From positions 868,001 through 932,000 of the forward strand of contig JBHGNT010000003.1 of NCBI GenBank assembly GCA_043228905.1: a stretch of 64,000 nt of DNA, written 5' to 3'. A program made the position numbers and the translations under genes. A model generated the notes under the pieces. That model made no database searches, had not been told where the DNA came from, and worked only from the letters and a program-made list of their open reading frames with translations. Below, in pieces: positions 23,101 through 36,269 of this stretch; position 1 is the stretch's first letter, and every line of letters starts with the position of its first letter. The DNA comes from Azolla caroliniana. Taxonomy: Eukaryota; Polypodiophyta.

Positions 23101-25440
23101 TCATGTAGGCCAATTACAAAGATGTAGTTGGATTATTGTAACTGATTAGCAATCATGTGACCTAAAATAGAGTATCAAACATTATGATTAGAGTAACCTT
23201 ATTTTATTTATGATGTAATCCAAGCCTTTGGTGCTCTATTTATGCTAAATCATAATCTAGGACACTTCATTGATGCATTGTCCATTTATTGAAGTCTAGG
23301 TTTAAGAAAAGTTGAGTTTGCCATTTGGTGTTCCTACCATTTGAACGAGTATAACTTTGGTATTATTAAATCATCCCATGTACAAGGGAAGGATGTTTGT
23401 GATATTTTGCCTCAAAAATTAATCGCTCCATGAGGACTAGATCAAATCAAAAGAAAGCTTTTATTTCCTCTATCCATTAAAGCGGAGCATTTCCTAGGAC
23501 CTCTAATGCACTCACTTTTATATATTGTCCTAAATCCCATGGGGAGGAATATATATGTATGCACATAATGGATATCGACACATGCGATAGTTACCACGCA
23601 AAACTTGTAGATCAAACGTATCTTTGTGGGTGCTCACATTTGAATCCCATTCTTTGTTCAAGAAACATTTTAATATATTATAGAACGACAAATTACAATA
23701 TACCGAAGGTCACAGAATGGATATATAAGTAGTTAATTATCCAAAGTAACAATGGGTTACAAAGGAAACGAAAATGCCATATATTATTTCTATTGGATAA
23801 CAAAATTACATAGTTTCTAAGGTCACATAGGGATACGACATGAAAAACATTGGCTTCTCTTGTTGGTTGGCAAAATCAATCCAGATAACAAATATGCAAA
23901 ACAAACATGGGCCATTTTGATTGCACAAGCCACCAACCAAGATTTAGGCCATGTGGGCCTGTTGTTGATGTAGGACACCACCTTTGATGCAAGTACTACC
24001 AAGACCACCTTTGATGAAATGCAAATACAACCTGAGTCTAAAGCTTTGTGTGAAAACACTCATTACTCATTAAATTTCCGTCTGAAAACTTTGGCTTTAC
24101 TTCAACTTTTGAAGCCACGTCTGCATTATTGAGATGTTGATCAAGTTTTCAGACTTGTTGGGGTGGAACATTCAAAAAGGGAATAGAATACAACTAAAGG
24201 ATATCAATTTTCTTTCAAAGTCCTTCGAATTTTGTGCTAGTATATCATGATTTGCCATTATTTCATGCGTGAAAATGAAACTCAGCCGAATAGTAAATAA
24301 GGAAGTTTGGAACGGTGTCTCAAAAGTAGAGATATATCGTTACAACAATGCACATTATGTAATATGTATCACACAACAAATTATGCTATGCATAACATAT
24401 ATCTATATATATATATATAAAGCTTATACATATGCCACATATTAGTACGGATGAGCTTCCCAATTTTTCTTTATATTTCATTCATGTCATAATCCCTCAC
24501 TTCTCATTATTCAACTAAATAGTGGCTCCATGCATACCACATGATCCAAGCACGCCGACATGATGCACACACATGAACCTATCGATGAAAATAAATTCAC
24601 TGGGGAAATTGGAGAGAGGAACCTTACATATTTCCAAAAACTATCCAAAAGTAACACTTCCTCAAAGTTAGAGGCTACTTAACCGATGAAAGAATAAGAA
24701 ACTTTTCCAAACAAACACATTCTTGTACCTCTGAAACATTTGGGAAAGGTTGTTTGATGTTAAAAAGAACAATTTAGTTATTAGTTTGCACTATCTCATA
24801 TGCGTATTATAAAGTAGAGTGTATATGATGTAGATGTTATTAATCATGTATGGCGACAATGACTAGTTGTGAGGTTGTGTCAAGCTAACCTAATCGAATG
24901 TCCTTACCACCTTATAATTTTGGGGTCTAGGTGGTGAAAAGACCAATTCGATGGAGTTTATCCATTGAGTGCATGAATTCACATTAGCTACTAGGATGAA
25001 TGAATTTGTCGGAAGTTTGTGGCCCCAACAATCTAGCTCATTTTTATTACGGATCCAAAGAGTCAAGAGGTTCATTAGCTATGTTGATCCTACCTAGAAA
25101 ATGGGTTTGCAATATTAATGAAAACTTTAGCAGTGACGTCGGCTACTTCTTGAACATGACTTGATCATATGCTACTTTAATCGATCTAACAATGGACATG
25201 GGCCGGAAACGATAAGGGCGGAGATGGCCGAAATGTTATATATATTTCTTATGCTCGTCAGACAACAAAAGAGCATCATTCTCTATGTTGGCCAACAAGG
25301 GCATGAGTTACATCAAGCCATGTTTCTTAGAGCATGCTTTCTCGTAATTCATGTAAGAACCTAGAATGAGTGTTGGTGTATGTGTCGCCTGTGTATTATT
25401 TTTGTGTATATGCATGCATATGCAATTACGTATGTACAAT
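20103..25440. other. Gene-free AT-rich spacer
   Basis: Only short frames are present and none shows a known motif. The minus frame at 23823-24059 might be transposon debris, but I cannot assign it. Small (TA)n runs occur near 24405. Confidence 0.5.
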
Positions 25441-25602
25441 TGAATGAATGAATGTATGTATGTATGTATGTATGTATGTATGTATGTATGTATGTATGTA
25501 CAATTGAATGAATGAAATGTATGTATGTATGTATGTATGTATGCGTGCGTGTGTGTGTGTTCGTATGTATGTATATACGCATGCATGCATGCATGTATGT
25601 CT
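25441..25602. repeat. (ATGT)n microsatellite cluster
   Basis: Two (ATGT)n arrays, each introduced by 'caattgaatgaatga', then GTGT and ATGC runs. The long open frames on both strands here are translations of the simple repeat. Confidence 0.95.
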
Positions 25603-25854
25603 CATGATTCATCCACTTCCAATGCGAAGTGCAGGGTGTCTGTGTCCGTACACCCTCACTTCTCCCGTACAACCCAAAAACAGCAGGAAGCAACAAAACA
25701 AAAAAAAACAAAGACAGAAACAAAAAAGAAAAGGCTCTTTTCTTCTTCTTCGTTCAATTCAATTCATTCATTTCATTTCAGGGAATTGCTTTCTATTTTT
25801 CCCACAGAAACACACCAAAAAAATAATAAATGGCGCAAAAAACAAAAACAGGAG

Positions 25855-25950
25855 GACGTATTCAACCGGCCAATGAGACAGTGCCATGTGTCATGACGAC
25901 CAATCAGCACTCGCCACGTAATCGTCTCAACCCCAAGCACCACGTAGACT
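25855..25950. promoter_or_regulatory. Promoter-like block with CCAAT and ACGT elements
   Basis: 'ggccaatgag' and 'gaccaatcag' (CCAAT-type boxes), 'ccacgta' and 'ccacgtag' (ACGT cores) and 'tcatgacg' fall within 95 bp. No coding exon can be identified downstream on the plus strand (25951-26900 is T-rich, with small unsupported frames). It may serve an unrecognised transcript, or mean nothing. Confidence 0.25.
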
Positions 25951-26599
25951 AAATTACGAGAAATAATCACTTCGTTTTAATCGCTTGATTATTTATTTGC
26001 AGAGAGCAAATTAAATTTACTTCTCATTTTTCTTACTTAAACGATAAATAAATAAATCAGCGAGCACATTGTATTTCCATTTTATTCTGTGCTTTTTTGT
26101 TTTTTCCCAATTGTTACTCTTTTTCTTATTTTTCCCCGTATTTCTTTATATTTATTTATTTATTTATTTTCTTCATTCATTCTACGACTTACCGTTTCAC
26201 TGCAGGAACAATCTTCTCACAAAAATGTATATATATATAATCATTTGTCCCCGAAACCATCGACTTCGATTGAATTGAATGCATACCTACGCTATTCCAT
26301 TCAAATCATCTGTCTCTCCGTCTGCCTATCGCATCCGCGGATTGACTCTTACCTGTCTGTCAATCTAATAATATGTGTCCACAAACATCACCACATTCCT
26401 CCATTCTTTCATTCCTTCACCAGAGATCACGCTATGTCTGTTCTTCCGATCACAACAGATTGTACTCACGACACGCACCATCAAGATGTACACACATGTA
26501 TCTGCCGGCAGTTCTCTGCATCGACATCAGTTCACCCCTTTCCCCTTTTTTTTTAGCAGACAGATCCAACAATCCGGACTTTGATCAGTAAATCCTTCC

Positions 26600-27501
26600 A
26601 AAATGACCACACTCTCTCTCACAAATTAAAACATTTAAGACTTGTCTTGGTCCAGTTCAGAACGCCAAACAAGCCTTGAGAATTGTCACATATGCATCGA
26701 CCTCATAACGGTTCTAACACCCAATCAATCCACAGCCTGTTCATCACCATCCTAGCCTAATGAACACACAATCTAAACAATAACTAGTCCAGAAACTAGA
26801 GAGAAACAATAACCACGCACAACTATTACCAGAGAGAATCGCTCCCATCCCCTCCACCCAAAAAAAGAGGTCTTCAAATCAACAAATATACATCATCATT
26901 CCGACATGGGAGGCAGGAGAAGATACAAGAGAGTAATAGTGTATAGCAAAGACATCACTGATCAAGAAAATAAAACATTATAAGCTAAAAAACGAGAAAC
27001 ATTTACACTTAATTTAGCGCAGCAGACATGGAAGTACAAAAGAAAGATCAGAAATGAGGAAATGGAACCGATTATACCAGGGAATACCGATGGTAATCAG
27101 CACTGAAAGGAGTATAAGCAATCAGTTCATGCTTTCTCGGGGCTGATAACAAGTGGGAGAGGAAAGGGAACGGATTCAATGCCTATTACAAAAATGCCTC
27201 CGTTTCATGGGGCAGAGAAACAAGCAAAACCTTGAGAAGACGAGAGATAGACGACGAAGAAGAAAACTCAGAAAGCAAAGAAAAGGAACGGATGAAGTCT
27301 AAATAAGACAAGGATGGGTTCAGTGTAGTCTGAGAGGGATTAGACAAGAGTGTATCCTGAACATGAATGAATGGAAGGCGGGGATAATTTAAGAGCATGT
27401 CGTAAGAAAGAAGGAAGAATGGATTACTGTGTAATTTTATATGAGGAGGAATGATGGAAGATCGAATAGATTTCTGGGTAAGAAATAGGAAAGTGCGTTT
27501 T
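26600..27501 (-). other. Probable 3' flank/3' UTR of the minus-strand gene
   Basis: This lies downstream of the stop codon of the 27502-28398 gene. The minus frame at 27186-27569 overlaps that gene's C-terminus in another frame and has no recognisable content. How far the 3' UTR extends cannot be told. Confidence 0.3.
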
Positions 27502-28398
27502 TTAAGCATGCCTCCACGGTTCGTGGAGCAGATGAAGCACGCACGAATCACAAGAATCCACGGTATCATTCAACTTGTCGAGGTTGGCGATCGCTGAAGC
27601 CATCCATTCTTGGTCTAGAACCTCGTCAAGAAACGCATTCCCCTCACTGTCGAGCTCATTCAAGAACCAGCTAGTATTGTCAGGAGAAGCGCAGGTAAAC
27701 AAATCATTTCCAGAGTTGGAAAAGAAATCTGTACGAAACACAGTGTTTGGATCAAACCCCAGACCTCCGCTATTCAGGTCTAGATTACAATCGTCTTTCT
27801 TTCTTTCTTCTTCTTCATGTGGAGGATAGCAACGGCCGTTCTTGATATCTTGGCCAGCTCTCATGGAAACTGTATCACTGCTAGCGCTGCAGATATGGTC
27901 TCCATGAGAAAATGTGTGACTATAGTCCCTTGCTCCAGAAGGTATAGAAACGCCACGAAAATGGCTCTGGACTTCAACGTCATTATGGTTATTTTTGCTG
28001 TGATAATTGTGAAGAACAGAGAAGGAGCCAGTACTGCTCCCAATGCTAGACTCCGCTTCGCTGCTACAACTTTGTAATCTGACTCTAGATTTTACGGACT
28101 CTTCCTTATGAAGGTGGAAAGAATTTACTGACGATGCAGGTTCTGAAGCGCGTGTTGCATATTTGTTTTGGCATAGCTGTGCAGGATTCAATGAACGAAT
28201 ATGATTCTCAGAGACACAGCAAGAAGATGATGATGAAGATAGTGATGGTGATGAGGAATTGGAAGAAGAGAGACAGGAAGAGGACGAAGAAGAAGATAAC
28301 TTGATATTTTGGCGGAGGCGACGACGTTTCTTGAACGAATGGTCGTCCATGATATAATGACGCTTGGCAGAAGGAGAAATCCGGGAAGAAGACGACAT
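27502..28398 (-). CDS. Unrecognised Ser-rich, probably nuclear protein
   Basis: A single uninterrupted 298-aa frame with ATG at 28398-28396 and TAA at 27504-27502. I do not recognise the family. Visible parts are: a basic cluster KKRRRLR at residues 23-29 that could be a nuclear-localisation signal; a poly-Ser stretch at about 35-72; a Ser-rich, probably disordered middle; an acidic/Lys patch HEEEERKKDD; and a C-terminal part with WFLNELDSEGNAFLDEVLDQ that could form a short acidic helix. No membrane segment or signal peptide is seen. Such a layout is common among plant transcriptional co-factors, but no function is claimed. No intron is needed. A 71-bp tandem duplication of the start-codon region lies just upstream and creates a uORF. 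Confidence 0.6.
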   Translation of the reverse strand: MSSSSRISPSAKRHYIMDDHSFKKRRRLRQNIKLSSSSSSSCLSSSNSSSPSLSSSSSSCCVSENHIRSLNPAQLCQNKYATRASEPASSVNSFHLHKEESVKSRVRLQSCSSEAESSIGSSTGSFSVLHNYHSKNNHNDVEVQSHFRGVSIPSGARDYSHTFSHGDHICSASSDTVSMRAGQDIKNGRCYPPHEEEERKKDDCNLDLNSGGLGFDPNTVFRTDFFSNSGNDLFTCASPDNTSWFLNELDSEGNAFLDEVLDQEWMASAIANLDKLNDTVDSCDSCVLHLLHEPWRHA

Positions 28399-28500
28399 GT
28401 TGATGACTATGATTATTATAAGACAGGGAAGAATCGAGATCTAAAGGAAATCCGCGAAGAAGACGTCATATTGATAACTATAATTATTAACTCTCTGTGT
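28376..28500 (-). repeat. 71-bp tandem duplication across the start codon
   Basis: 'gaaatccgggaagaagacga' at 28378 onward recurs as 'gaaatccgcgaagaagacgt' at 28447, followed in both by a 'cat.ttgat.actat.attatta' block. Each copy has an ATG on the minus strand (28398 and 28469). Confidence 0.85.
28416..28469 (-). promoter_or_regulatory. uORF mimicking the main ORF N-terminus
   Basis: The upstream duplicate copy gives ATG at 28469 and a 17-codon frame (MTSSSRISFRSRFFPVL) ending in TAA at 28418-28416, only 17 bases before the main ATG. Its first eight residues match the main protein (MSSSSRIS) except at position 2. If the mRNA starts upstream of 28469, this uORF would be met first and could repress the main ORF. 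Confidence 0.5.
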
Positions 28501-29300
28501 ATGTTCTCCTGCCTTGAAGAAGTATTAGTTACAGCTTCAATGGTGACTTTTATGAGTTTCAGCATAAGCCTCGAAGCACAAACTGAAAAATTAAGAGGAG
28601 ATAGAACATACGCAGAGAAGAAATATAAGTTCGCAATCTAGATAGAACTTCCGCATTCGCGACTGTGGAGCAGCTACTGTGGCGGATTATATGGAGACCT
28701 TGATGCGTGGCGTTGCAGCGTAGATATCTGAGAAGAATGCAATCCTGGGAGAATAGGGGCTACTTGTGGCAGGAAGACGTTCCAAAACAGTTTTTTAAGT
28801 CTGCATAAACGCCAGAGAGGCCAGTTTCAGAGGCCACTGATGCAAGGTTGCAGTATGAATCATGTTGAGGCCATACAAAAATGGAATACACGAAAACAAG
28901 ATGAGGAAGAAGGTCGCCAAAGTCGGGATTAACACTCTATTGCCTTCCAGGGAGAAGCAGATGATGCAGGTTTAATGGATGCTTGGCTAGGAATCGGTGC
29001 AATATATTGAATGTTACTCAGGAGGGAGAGAGACAGGAATGGAGATAAACAAGGGAACAGGAGTACAGAAAAGGAAGGGAGGAAGCGAAGAATTTTTCAG
29101 AGAACTGGCGGAAAAGAGATGGCGAAGGCGAAGGTTATGGCTATGGCGATGGCGATGGATTAAGAGGAATGAGAGTCTGCAGAGAAATCAGAAGGAGGAG
29201 GGGAAGATGAAGGAGAAAGAAGGAAAGAAAGAAAGAAAGAAATGAAAAGGAGAGAGAAAGAGAGAATCATTAAATTAAAAGGAGGGTGTGTATTTGTTTT
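28501..29300 (-). other. Probable leader/promoter region of the minus-strand gene
   Basis: No gene is recognised. On the minus strand this is pyrimidine-rich (CT/TTC runs about 29000-29270). A TATTTAAA-like motif occurs near 29299-29307. The start of transcription is not determined. Confidence 0.3.
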
Positions 29301-29890
29301 TTAAATAGAGTAAATAAATAAATAAGAATTTTTTTTAAAAAGCGAAAAAACAAAATATAGTTTTTAAAAAAGAAAAGTAGCCTTTCTATTTTTTTCCCGA
29401 AATCCAAAAAACCAAAATTTATTTACTTTTTTAAAAGAACGAAAATAGAAAAAACGGAAGAAGAAGAAGAAGAAGAAATGAAAAGAAATGCAGAAATCGA
29501 GGAAGAAGTACACGCACAAATAAATTTGGAAAATTTAATTTCGAAAAAAATAATAATTAATTATTAAAACATTAAAATTAAAAAAGAAATTAATGTAGTT
29601 ATACATAAACAAACATGCGGTTTTTTTTTACCTCTTCTTTTTTACGGACCCCTTTTTTTAGACCCCCAAAATAAAACAAATAAATAAATGGTGATTTTGT
29701 TAAATAAATATGGAATTTCCTGTATTTTGTTTTTATTTTTTTTGGGGGGGGAGGGGGGCTATTTAGTAATAAATATATGTTGTCAAAAGTTTTGTAACTT
29801 GCATGCAACGTTTCACACTTTGGAGTCTCTAATGTCCGGACAAGAACCAATGGAGTTAAAAAGAAATAGTAGAAAAATATGTACTATATA
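29301..29890. other. A/T homopolymer-rich spacer with poly-G tract
   Basis: Very AT-rich, with A and T runs, a (GAA)n at 29457-29478 and a G-rich tract at about 29741-29758. No coding content is seen. Confidence 0.6.
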
Positions 29891-29899
29891 GATATTATA

Positions 29900-30082
29900 T
29901 GTACATAGATGTATGTATGTATGTATAATGTGTATATATGTATGTACCGTATATATACTGTATATGTATGTATGTATGTATGTATAAGGCATTTATATGT
30001 GTGTGTGTATGTGTATACAATATATATATAGATATATGTACATATGTATGTACATGTGTGTATATATATATATATATGTATT
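29900..30082. repeat. (ATGT)n / (TA)n microsatellite cluster
   Basis: Interleaved ATGT, GTGT and TATA runs. Frames through it are simple-repeat translations. Confidence 0.9.
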
Positions 30083-33000
30083 TATGCAGATTTTTAAGAC
30101 CGTGGAGTCCTCCTCATGTGGCATATTAGAGACATCAATATTGGATGGCAAAGAAGAAAAGGGCCATTCTCTTTGATCATTGGGTTACACTATTTGAGTG
30201 TCCCATATTCGACGGTGACAACAGAAGAGAATGGAGATCACAATGAATATGTGGGCCTCTTCTGTTTGAGTTGACACTAAAGGCCAAAGCAACAAAATCT
30301 GCATCTTGCCTATTTGTTACGCATGAAGATTTGACAAGCCCGTTGAGAACACGCCTTACAAGGAAAGGTTCCCCAACCAAAGCCGAAGAGGGCTATGATG
30401 GTTTATTTGTTTGTAGAGCCAACAAACAAAGAAGACGAAGTGAGCTTCTAACCATGGATGCAAGACAATGAGGAGACTCGTGTAGTTATGGCCAGCCCTG
30501 AATTATGGTTATAAAGTTGTCAAGAGTTCTACTTTCTCTTTCTAGTTCCAAATTACTTGAAAAGTTGTGACCATGCCCAATACCTTGTTCCAAATTGGTT
30601 TGAAAGTTGCCTCCACCTTCTTTACCAAATAAGCATTCACTATATATATAGGAATGTCTATTTGTTTTGTTATTTTCTTACAATAGATGCATAACATAAT
30701 ATGAACATTGGATCACAAGGCCGAAAAGATAAATTCGTTACATGTGGCTTGACATCGTTCAACTACGTGGTGATCATACTTCATTGTTGATATTGAGAAA
30801 CACATGCAATTTCGAGAGCTTTAGGAACTTTATTGTAAAGTCTAAACCTGAAGGAGCCAAAACTAAGATGCACCAATCTTAAAACAATAAACATACGAAG
30901 AGACAACGAGTATACAAAGGTTTCATGTTTGTGCATATGGGAAGGGACACGAACAAGGAGCTTACAAGTTTAGATGTTGATCATAACATTCGAGGTTTTT
31001 ACCTGCGAAAACATGTCCAAATCATCGACATTTGCTACGAAGGCACTTCATTGATGCAAAATCGATTGGTTTCTACGCTCGTCGGCCACGCATATTCTTT
31101 TTTATGCCATATTGGCATGTGACTATTTATCCACTTAATGGAACGTTGGCTTTGCATTTAGCTTTCATATTCTCTGAGGGAATTCATTTTTCACCCTTGT
31201 TTATTACCATTAATTATTTGACTTTGAGAGAGAGGATTGCATGATAATTGATATACAAGAGATAGTTCAAAAGACAACTTTTGCGAGTGGTTTAATCTCC
31301 TTTGTTATTATATTAATGTATTGAAGGGGTTAATTACAGAATTGTTAATGTGATGTGGACATAGCCTTTTACATTCATCCCTATTAATATATCAAGTTAA
31401 GAATAGGAGGAACTATGAAAGTTTTGCCCTAGATATCGTCTTTGACATATATAAACAACAAGAAGTCGATCTCTCATTAACGTGTCTGTTAACATTGTAT
31501 ATCCTCACAAATGTCATGATGAATGTGAATCTCAACAAGATGTTCATTGCACCTTGTTCGGTTGCTATTGCTATATTCATCATCTTGTTGACTAATATGA
31601 TCATGTAAGCAAATATAGGCATCCTAACTGTTGTATTGTATTGATGCTTTCACACTCATAATAACGGCAATATCCATGTCCTTATTATACATTGGCTCCG
31701 ATGATGGATCGGGTTTCATATGATATCTCGTTCTTTACATTGCAACATGGATTGTCTCTTCGTTGAGCATAAAGGATGTTGACGAATATATGTGTCACAA
31801 CTAAAAATATGAGGGCCCATAATAATACATTGAGTGTGTGGTTGGCATGTTTGACAAGATGTCCAAAAACATAAAGTAAACCACTTTTATGGTGATCACG
31901 TTAATTCAATTGTTATCCTTCACAATCTATAAATCTTTTGTTATAACTCAAACTTAACCTCAGTTAATGGTATATGTAAGACCCAAAGTCATTATTTTGA
32001 TAATAGGCCAGTAAACATGGCATCCATTTCTTTTATTTCTTACCATCAAATGAATAGTTTGAATATGTATTGAGGTTGTGGTATTTGGTAATGGTTCACA
32101 AGTGATATTGTTATTTTTTTCAATTATTAAATAAATATTTTGTATCACACCTCAGTACAAGAAGATTGGACATGCAAGTGTTTTGGACATATTGTAATGG
32201 TTTGTATGCGGTTTCTTTCTATTTACGAAAAAACATGTTGAGCGTGCCCCACTGTAGCCGTGAAGCTAGGTCTCCAAGGGTTTCAAAAGAAGTCAGGATA
32301 GACTTATGTGAAAAAAGTGATTTCAAGCATGCCTCACTCTCGTAAATTTGGGTACATGAGAGTATAGTTGTGATTATATGTGTTGGGATAATGTATTATT
32401 TTGACCAAAGATCGTCCTCTACAAATGCCACAAGTGATTGTTCGTTTTTTTCTCATAAAATGCTATACAAAATATAGTCCTTTTTCCATGTCGCCCGTGA
32501 AGTCTCAATAGCTCATACGAACATTTGTCATGTTAAAGGTTGTCCATATATGGTACAAAAATGGCGATATCTTTCCCGATTGACCCTAGAAATTTAACCA
32601 TGGTAAACATTTGACATCATTCGTTTCTACTCTTTTAGTGGGATAACTCATTGCTAGAAATGAAAAATAATCACATTCTTCTGGATGTTTAGCTAAGGAC
32701 AGTCGTTAGGTTTATAAATTTCCTAACATTGTAGATACGGTTTGGGGTTTTATTACCAATTATCAACAACCACAATTTAATTTTTTATCCTTTACAAGGT
32801 TGTTCCAACACTACTAAGGGAGAAATGCATCGTTTCTTGTGCGCTTCTTGGATGACAACCACCTTTTATTGCCCAACGTTTCATACTAGGTGTTTTGGAA
32901 GAAATCAAAAGAAGAAAAAGGTGAGATTGCATTGTGCAAACTACTTCCGGTGGACACATTTCACACTTTATCACGTAGGATATTAAAATTGCACAAAAAC

Positions 33001-35938
33001 TAGTAAACAAGATCGAATAAAATAATAAACACATGCATATTCATCGATATATTGTTGGAGAAAATGTTACCTTATGATACGGGTGAAACGCCTACAAAAT
33101 CATATATATCTGTTAATCCACCTATGCGTACCTTCTTCATCTTTCCCGTGTTTTATTAGTCATCCGACTAGCAACATAGGTTCATCATTATGGTTTGGCA
33201 TGGCTGAAATTTTATCAAGCCAACTATTCATTAGCTTTCATTGGTATATGTGTGAGTGTGTATTACTCTATGACATGACCTCCAAACATATAATACAATT
33301 AAAAAATGTAAATGTATACAACTTTTGCAAACTAAATCTTTGTGTTTCCTAACATTTAGTTATTTAGTCTTACATCATGTCTGAGACAAACCAAATAAAT
33401 TTAGTGTACACATGGGTAGACACGAAATGAGAGGGATATGTGTATAAAGAATCAATTACCTCGTGTGATAATTGATGTTGAATAACATCAATTGAATGTT
33501 AGTCTAGATGGCTTGCGTTAGTGATGCTACAATCTCATTGCAATGTATATAAGATACTTAATGTTGTGTTAGAATATCAATGTAAGGGGAGATCTTTACA
33601 TCATGCTAGTAATGGGGTTACTATCTATTAGATTTGGTTGGGGAGATGAGGTTTTGAACATCACAGATGATAAAAAGTAAAATCATCGAGGGAGAAAGAG
33701 GGAAATGAACATCAACCACGTCATACATGTGAATGAATGAAGAATCCAGTGAGGCAATTTGATAAAAAATCAACGTCCATGAGTTGAATTTAATGCGCAT
33801 TATGCATAGAGGCATCAAGTGAACCGGTTAAGAGATATCATCTATACCCAGGTCAACTATTAGCATATACTCGTCTCTTCGTATAGCAGTGATGAAATTT
33901 AAGATCTAGACATGACAATGGATTTCATATAACAAATAAGTAAAGGATTTGCAAAAAAACATAATGTTAGACAACGTTATTTACCATGTAGTTAGAGGAC
34001 AATGCAAAAGTTGTTCACACCATTAGATGAGATTTATCAAGCAATGGACACTAGTGGCAAGAGTTCTTCCATAAGAGTAGACTTCAACATTCACATGGAA
34101 TTATTGTCCATGTGTTAAGCAAAACATTGACCTTGTCGCTCAAAGAATCATACGTGTATTGATCATGCCTAAAAGTTCCATTGTTCCTAAACAAAGACTA
34201 GACAAAAAATGACTCTAATTAGGGGCTATTGTATATTTACTAATCTCAAAAATCGCATCCAAGGATAAAGACTAGAGTTAAAATATGCCTTACTTTTACT
34301 TTACAAAATAATGATTTAGAATCCAAGTTAAAATAACCCTTACTTTTACTTTACAACATGAATGCTTTTAGAGTCCATGTGGCAAGCACATTTAGAGAGT
34401 GTCATGTTTTGCGGTCTTTCTTTCAATGAAATGGATCATTTGAAAACTCCCACATTTACACGACCGATGATGTTATTTTGTCAATTGGTAACATGGCCAC
34501 ATTTTCAACATGAAGTTTTTTGCACATTTTTATTTTTTTCCAGGAGACGTATATTTTTTGAAACCTTGGATCTTATGATATTTGGAAATACAAGATCTTG
34601 ATATATACATTGCTTTGGACGTTTTAATTTGGATAACCCTTATTTGAAACCCTAATTTGGTCCACAAATACATGTAATTTGAATCTTTCTCACATGGATT
34701 TAAGATATAGCAACATGTTTTCGACTTAAGATATTCCTTGATATTGTTCAAGTTTGGATGCTTGGAAATAACATTCAAACAACATGGGGTTTGTGATGTC
34801 GGTCAAGAATCAAGGCCTCATAGTATTTCAATAATGAGGATTCCACTTGTTGTAGTTGAGCTCCACCACACAAGTTGGTCAGTGTTATCATGCCAACTTT
34901 GAGGAAAGGCCATCAGGATAATAGATTCCCCTTATTTGTGAATAATATATCTAAACTATTATGGAATCATGGAAGCAATGAGCATGATTAACCCGGCCCT
35001 AGAATCCAACAAAGACAACATACATTTTAACTACATATAGTGGATTGATTTTCAAGATTTTCAAGATTGAGTTCTTGTGTTCACCCTAATTTCAAAGCAA
35101 AACAACTATCTCGATTATAAGTGTGAGACTAGTGTCATGTGCAACATGATACAGGAGAGGAAACCAAGTATAGTTTGCACATCTTGCTGTGGGGTGGATG
35201 CCCATGTGTGTTGGGTTTCACAATATAATTTGGTTGGGTCAGTGATCAAACATAAATCTCAAATGTGTATTTGTGTAAGCCATGAGAATTAAGTGTACTT
35301 TGTCAAGTTGGCTTTGGCAAATGGTGTAAACCACCTCTAAACCAATAATAGGTTATGGGTAGCAAACAAGTGTACAAAAAGCATATTATTCAAAACTAAT
35401 CAACTTTGTACATGCAAATGTAATTATTGGAGTACGTGATTCAAACCTTGTATGTCAAAAGTATAAAGCAATGTAAATATCTTTAGAGTAGAAACTACGT
35501 GTTAAGTGGCAACATATACTTAACCTTAACCCACGGGAACATTAAAGTGGGTGCACCAACACATTTATCTTTGATTGCACAAGAAACATATAGGGAACCT
35601 CGTTGTGAGATGGGTTTAAAGAACAAGAGGCAATACAACTTTATTCTATTAAAGGCTAAACCTATAAGAGGGTTTAATTTTAAATATATTTTCTCTATGT
35701 TTGAGGTATTGGGTTTATACATACCTATAGCCTATGCACTTTTACCTTGCTTAACCTTCAATATCTATTTTCTTTAACCAAGTTTTTCTCCTCAAAATTT
35801 AGTCGATCTCATCTATCTCCTAATCCAAAATCATAGTAGTTCCATTCACCCATGCACATACACATGACATTGTCGTTTGGAATAAAGTCTTTGTGCAAAA
35901 ATGTAGGCACATCAACCTGTGCATAGTTTCTGATGTGG
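30083..35938. other. Gene-free AT-rich spacer
   Basis: No gene is recognised. A small tandem duplication at about 34273-34362 repeats 'cttacttttactttacaa' and 'agttaaaata' with a period of about 60 bp. The frames at 30177-30480 have no recognisable motif. Confidence 0.5.
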
Positions 35939-35947
35939 TTTATTATA

Positions 35948-36260
35948 GGGAAAAGTACCAGGATACCCCTGGAAGTTCATCTATTTACCAGAATGCCCCT
36001 GGAAGTTCCAAATTTACCAAACTACCCCTATGTCAAAAAATTTACACTTTATAAAGTAATTATACACGCAAATCTACAAGCCCTATTTACCAGAATACCC
36101 TTAAAACACGCATTTCTTTTCTTAAGAGATTCTTTGGGTCCTTTGTACTTACTTTATAAAGTGTATTTTTTTGGACATAGGGGTAGTTTGATAAATTTGG
36201 AACTTCCAGGGGCATTCTGATAAATCAACGAACTTCCAGGGGTATCTTGGTGCTTTTCCC
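35948..36260. mobile_element. MULE-type MITE, long copy
   Basis: A 313-bp element whose two arms are inverted copies of each other for about 110 bp. It starts GGGAAAAGTACCAGGATACC, and the right end is the complement with a few changes. It is flanked by the perfect 9-bp direct repeat TTTATTATA (35939-35947 and 36261-36269). The long arms and 9-bp target duplication fit the Mutator superfamily. It belongs to the same family as 1677-1816, which has lost the middle and most of one arm. It has no transposase. Confidence 0.9.
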
Positions 36261-36269
36261 TTTATTATA

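Noticed and set aside
26069-26591. Plus-strand frames of 69-155 codons after the CCAAT-rich block
   Set aside because: Ser/His/Phe-rich text from T- and C-rich DNA with no motif and mostly without a supported ATG context; could be a leader but not a supported CDS.
35439-35470. Third tRNA-like SINE head (gattcaaaccttgta)
   Set aside because: A B-box-like string only; no A box at the right distance on the minus strand.
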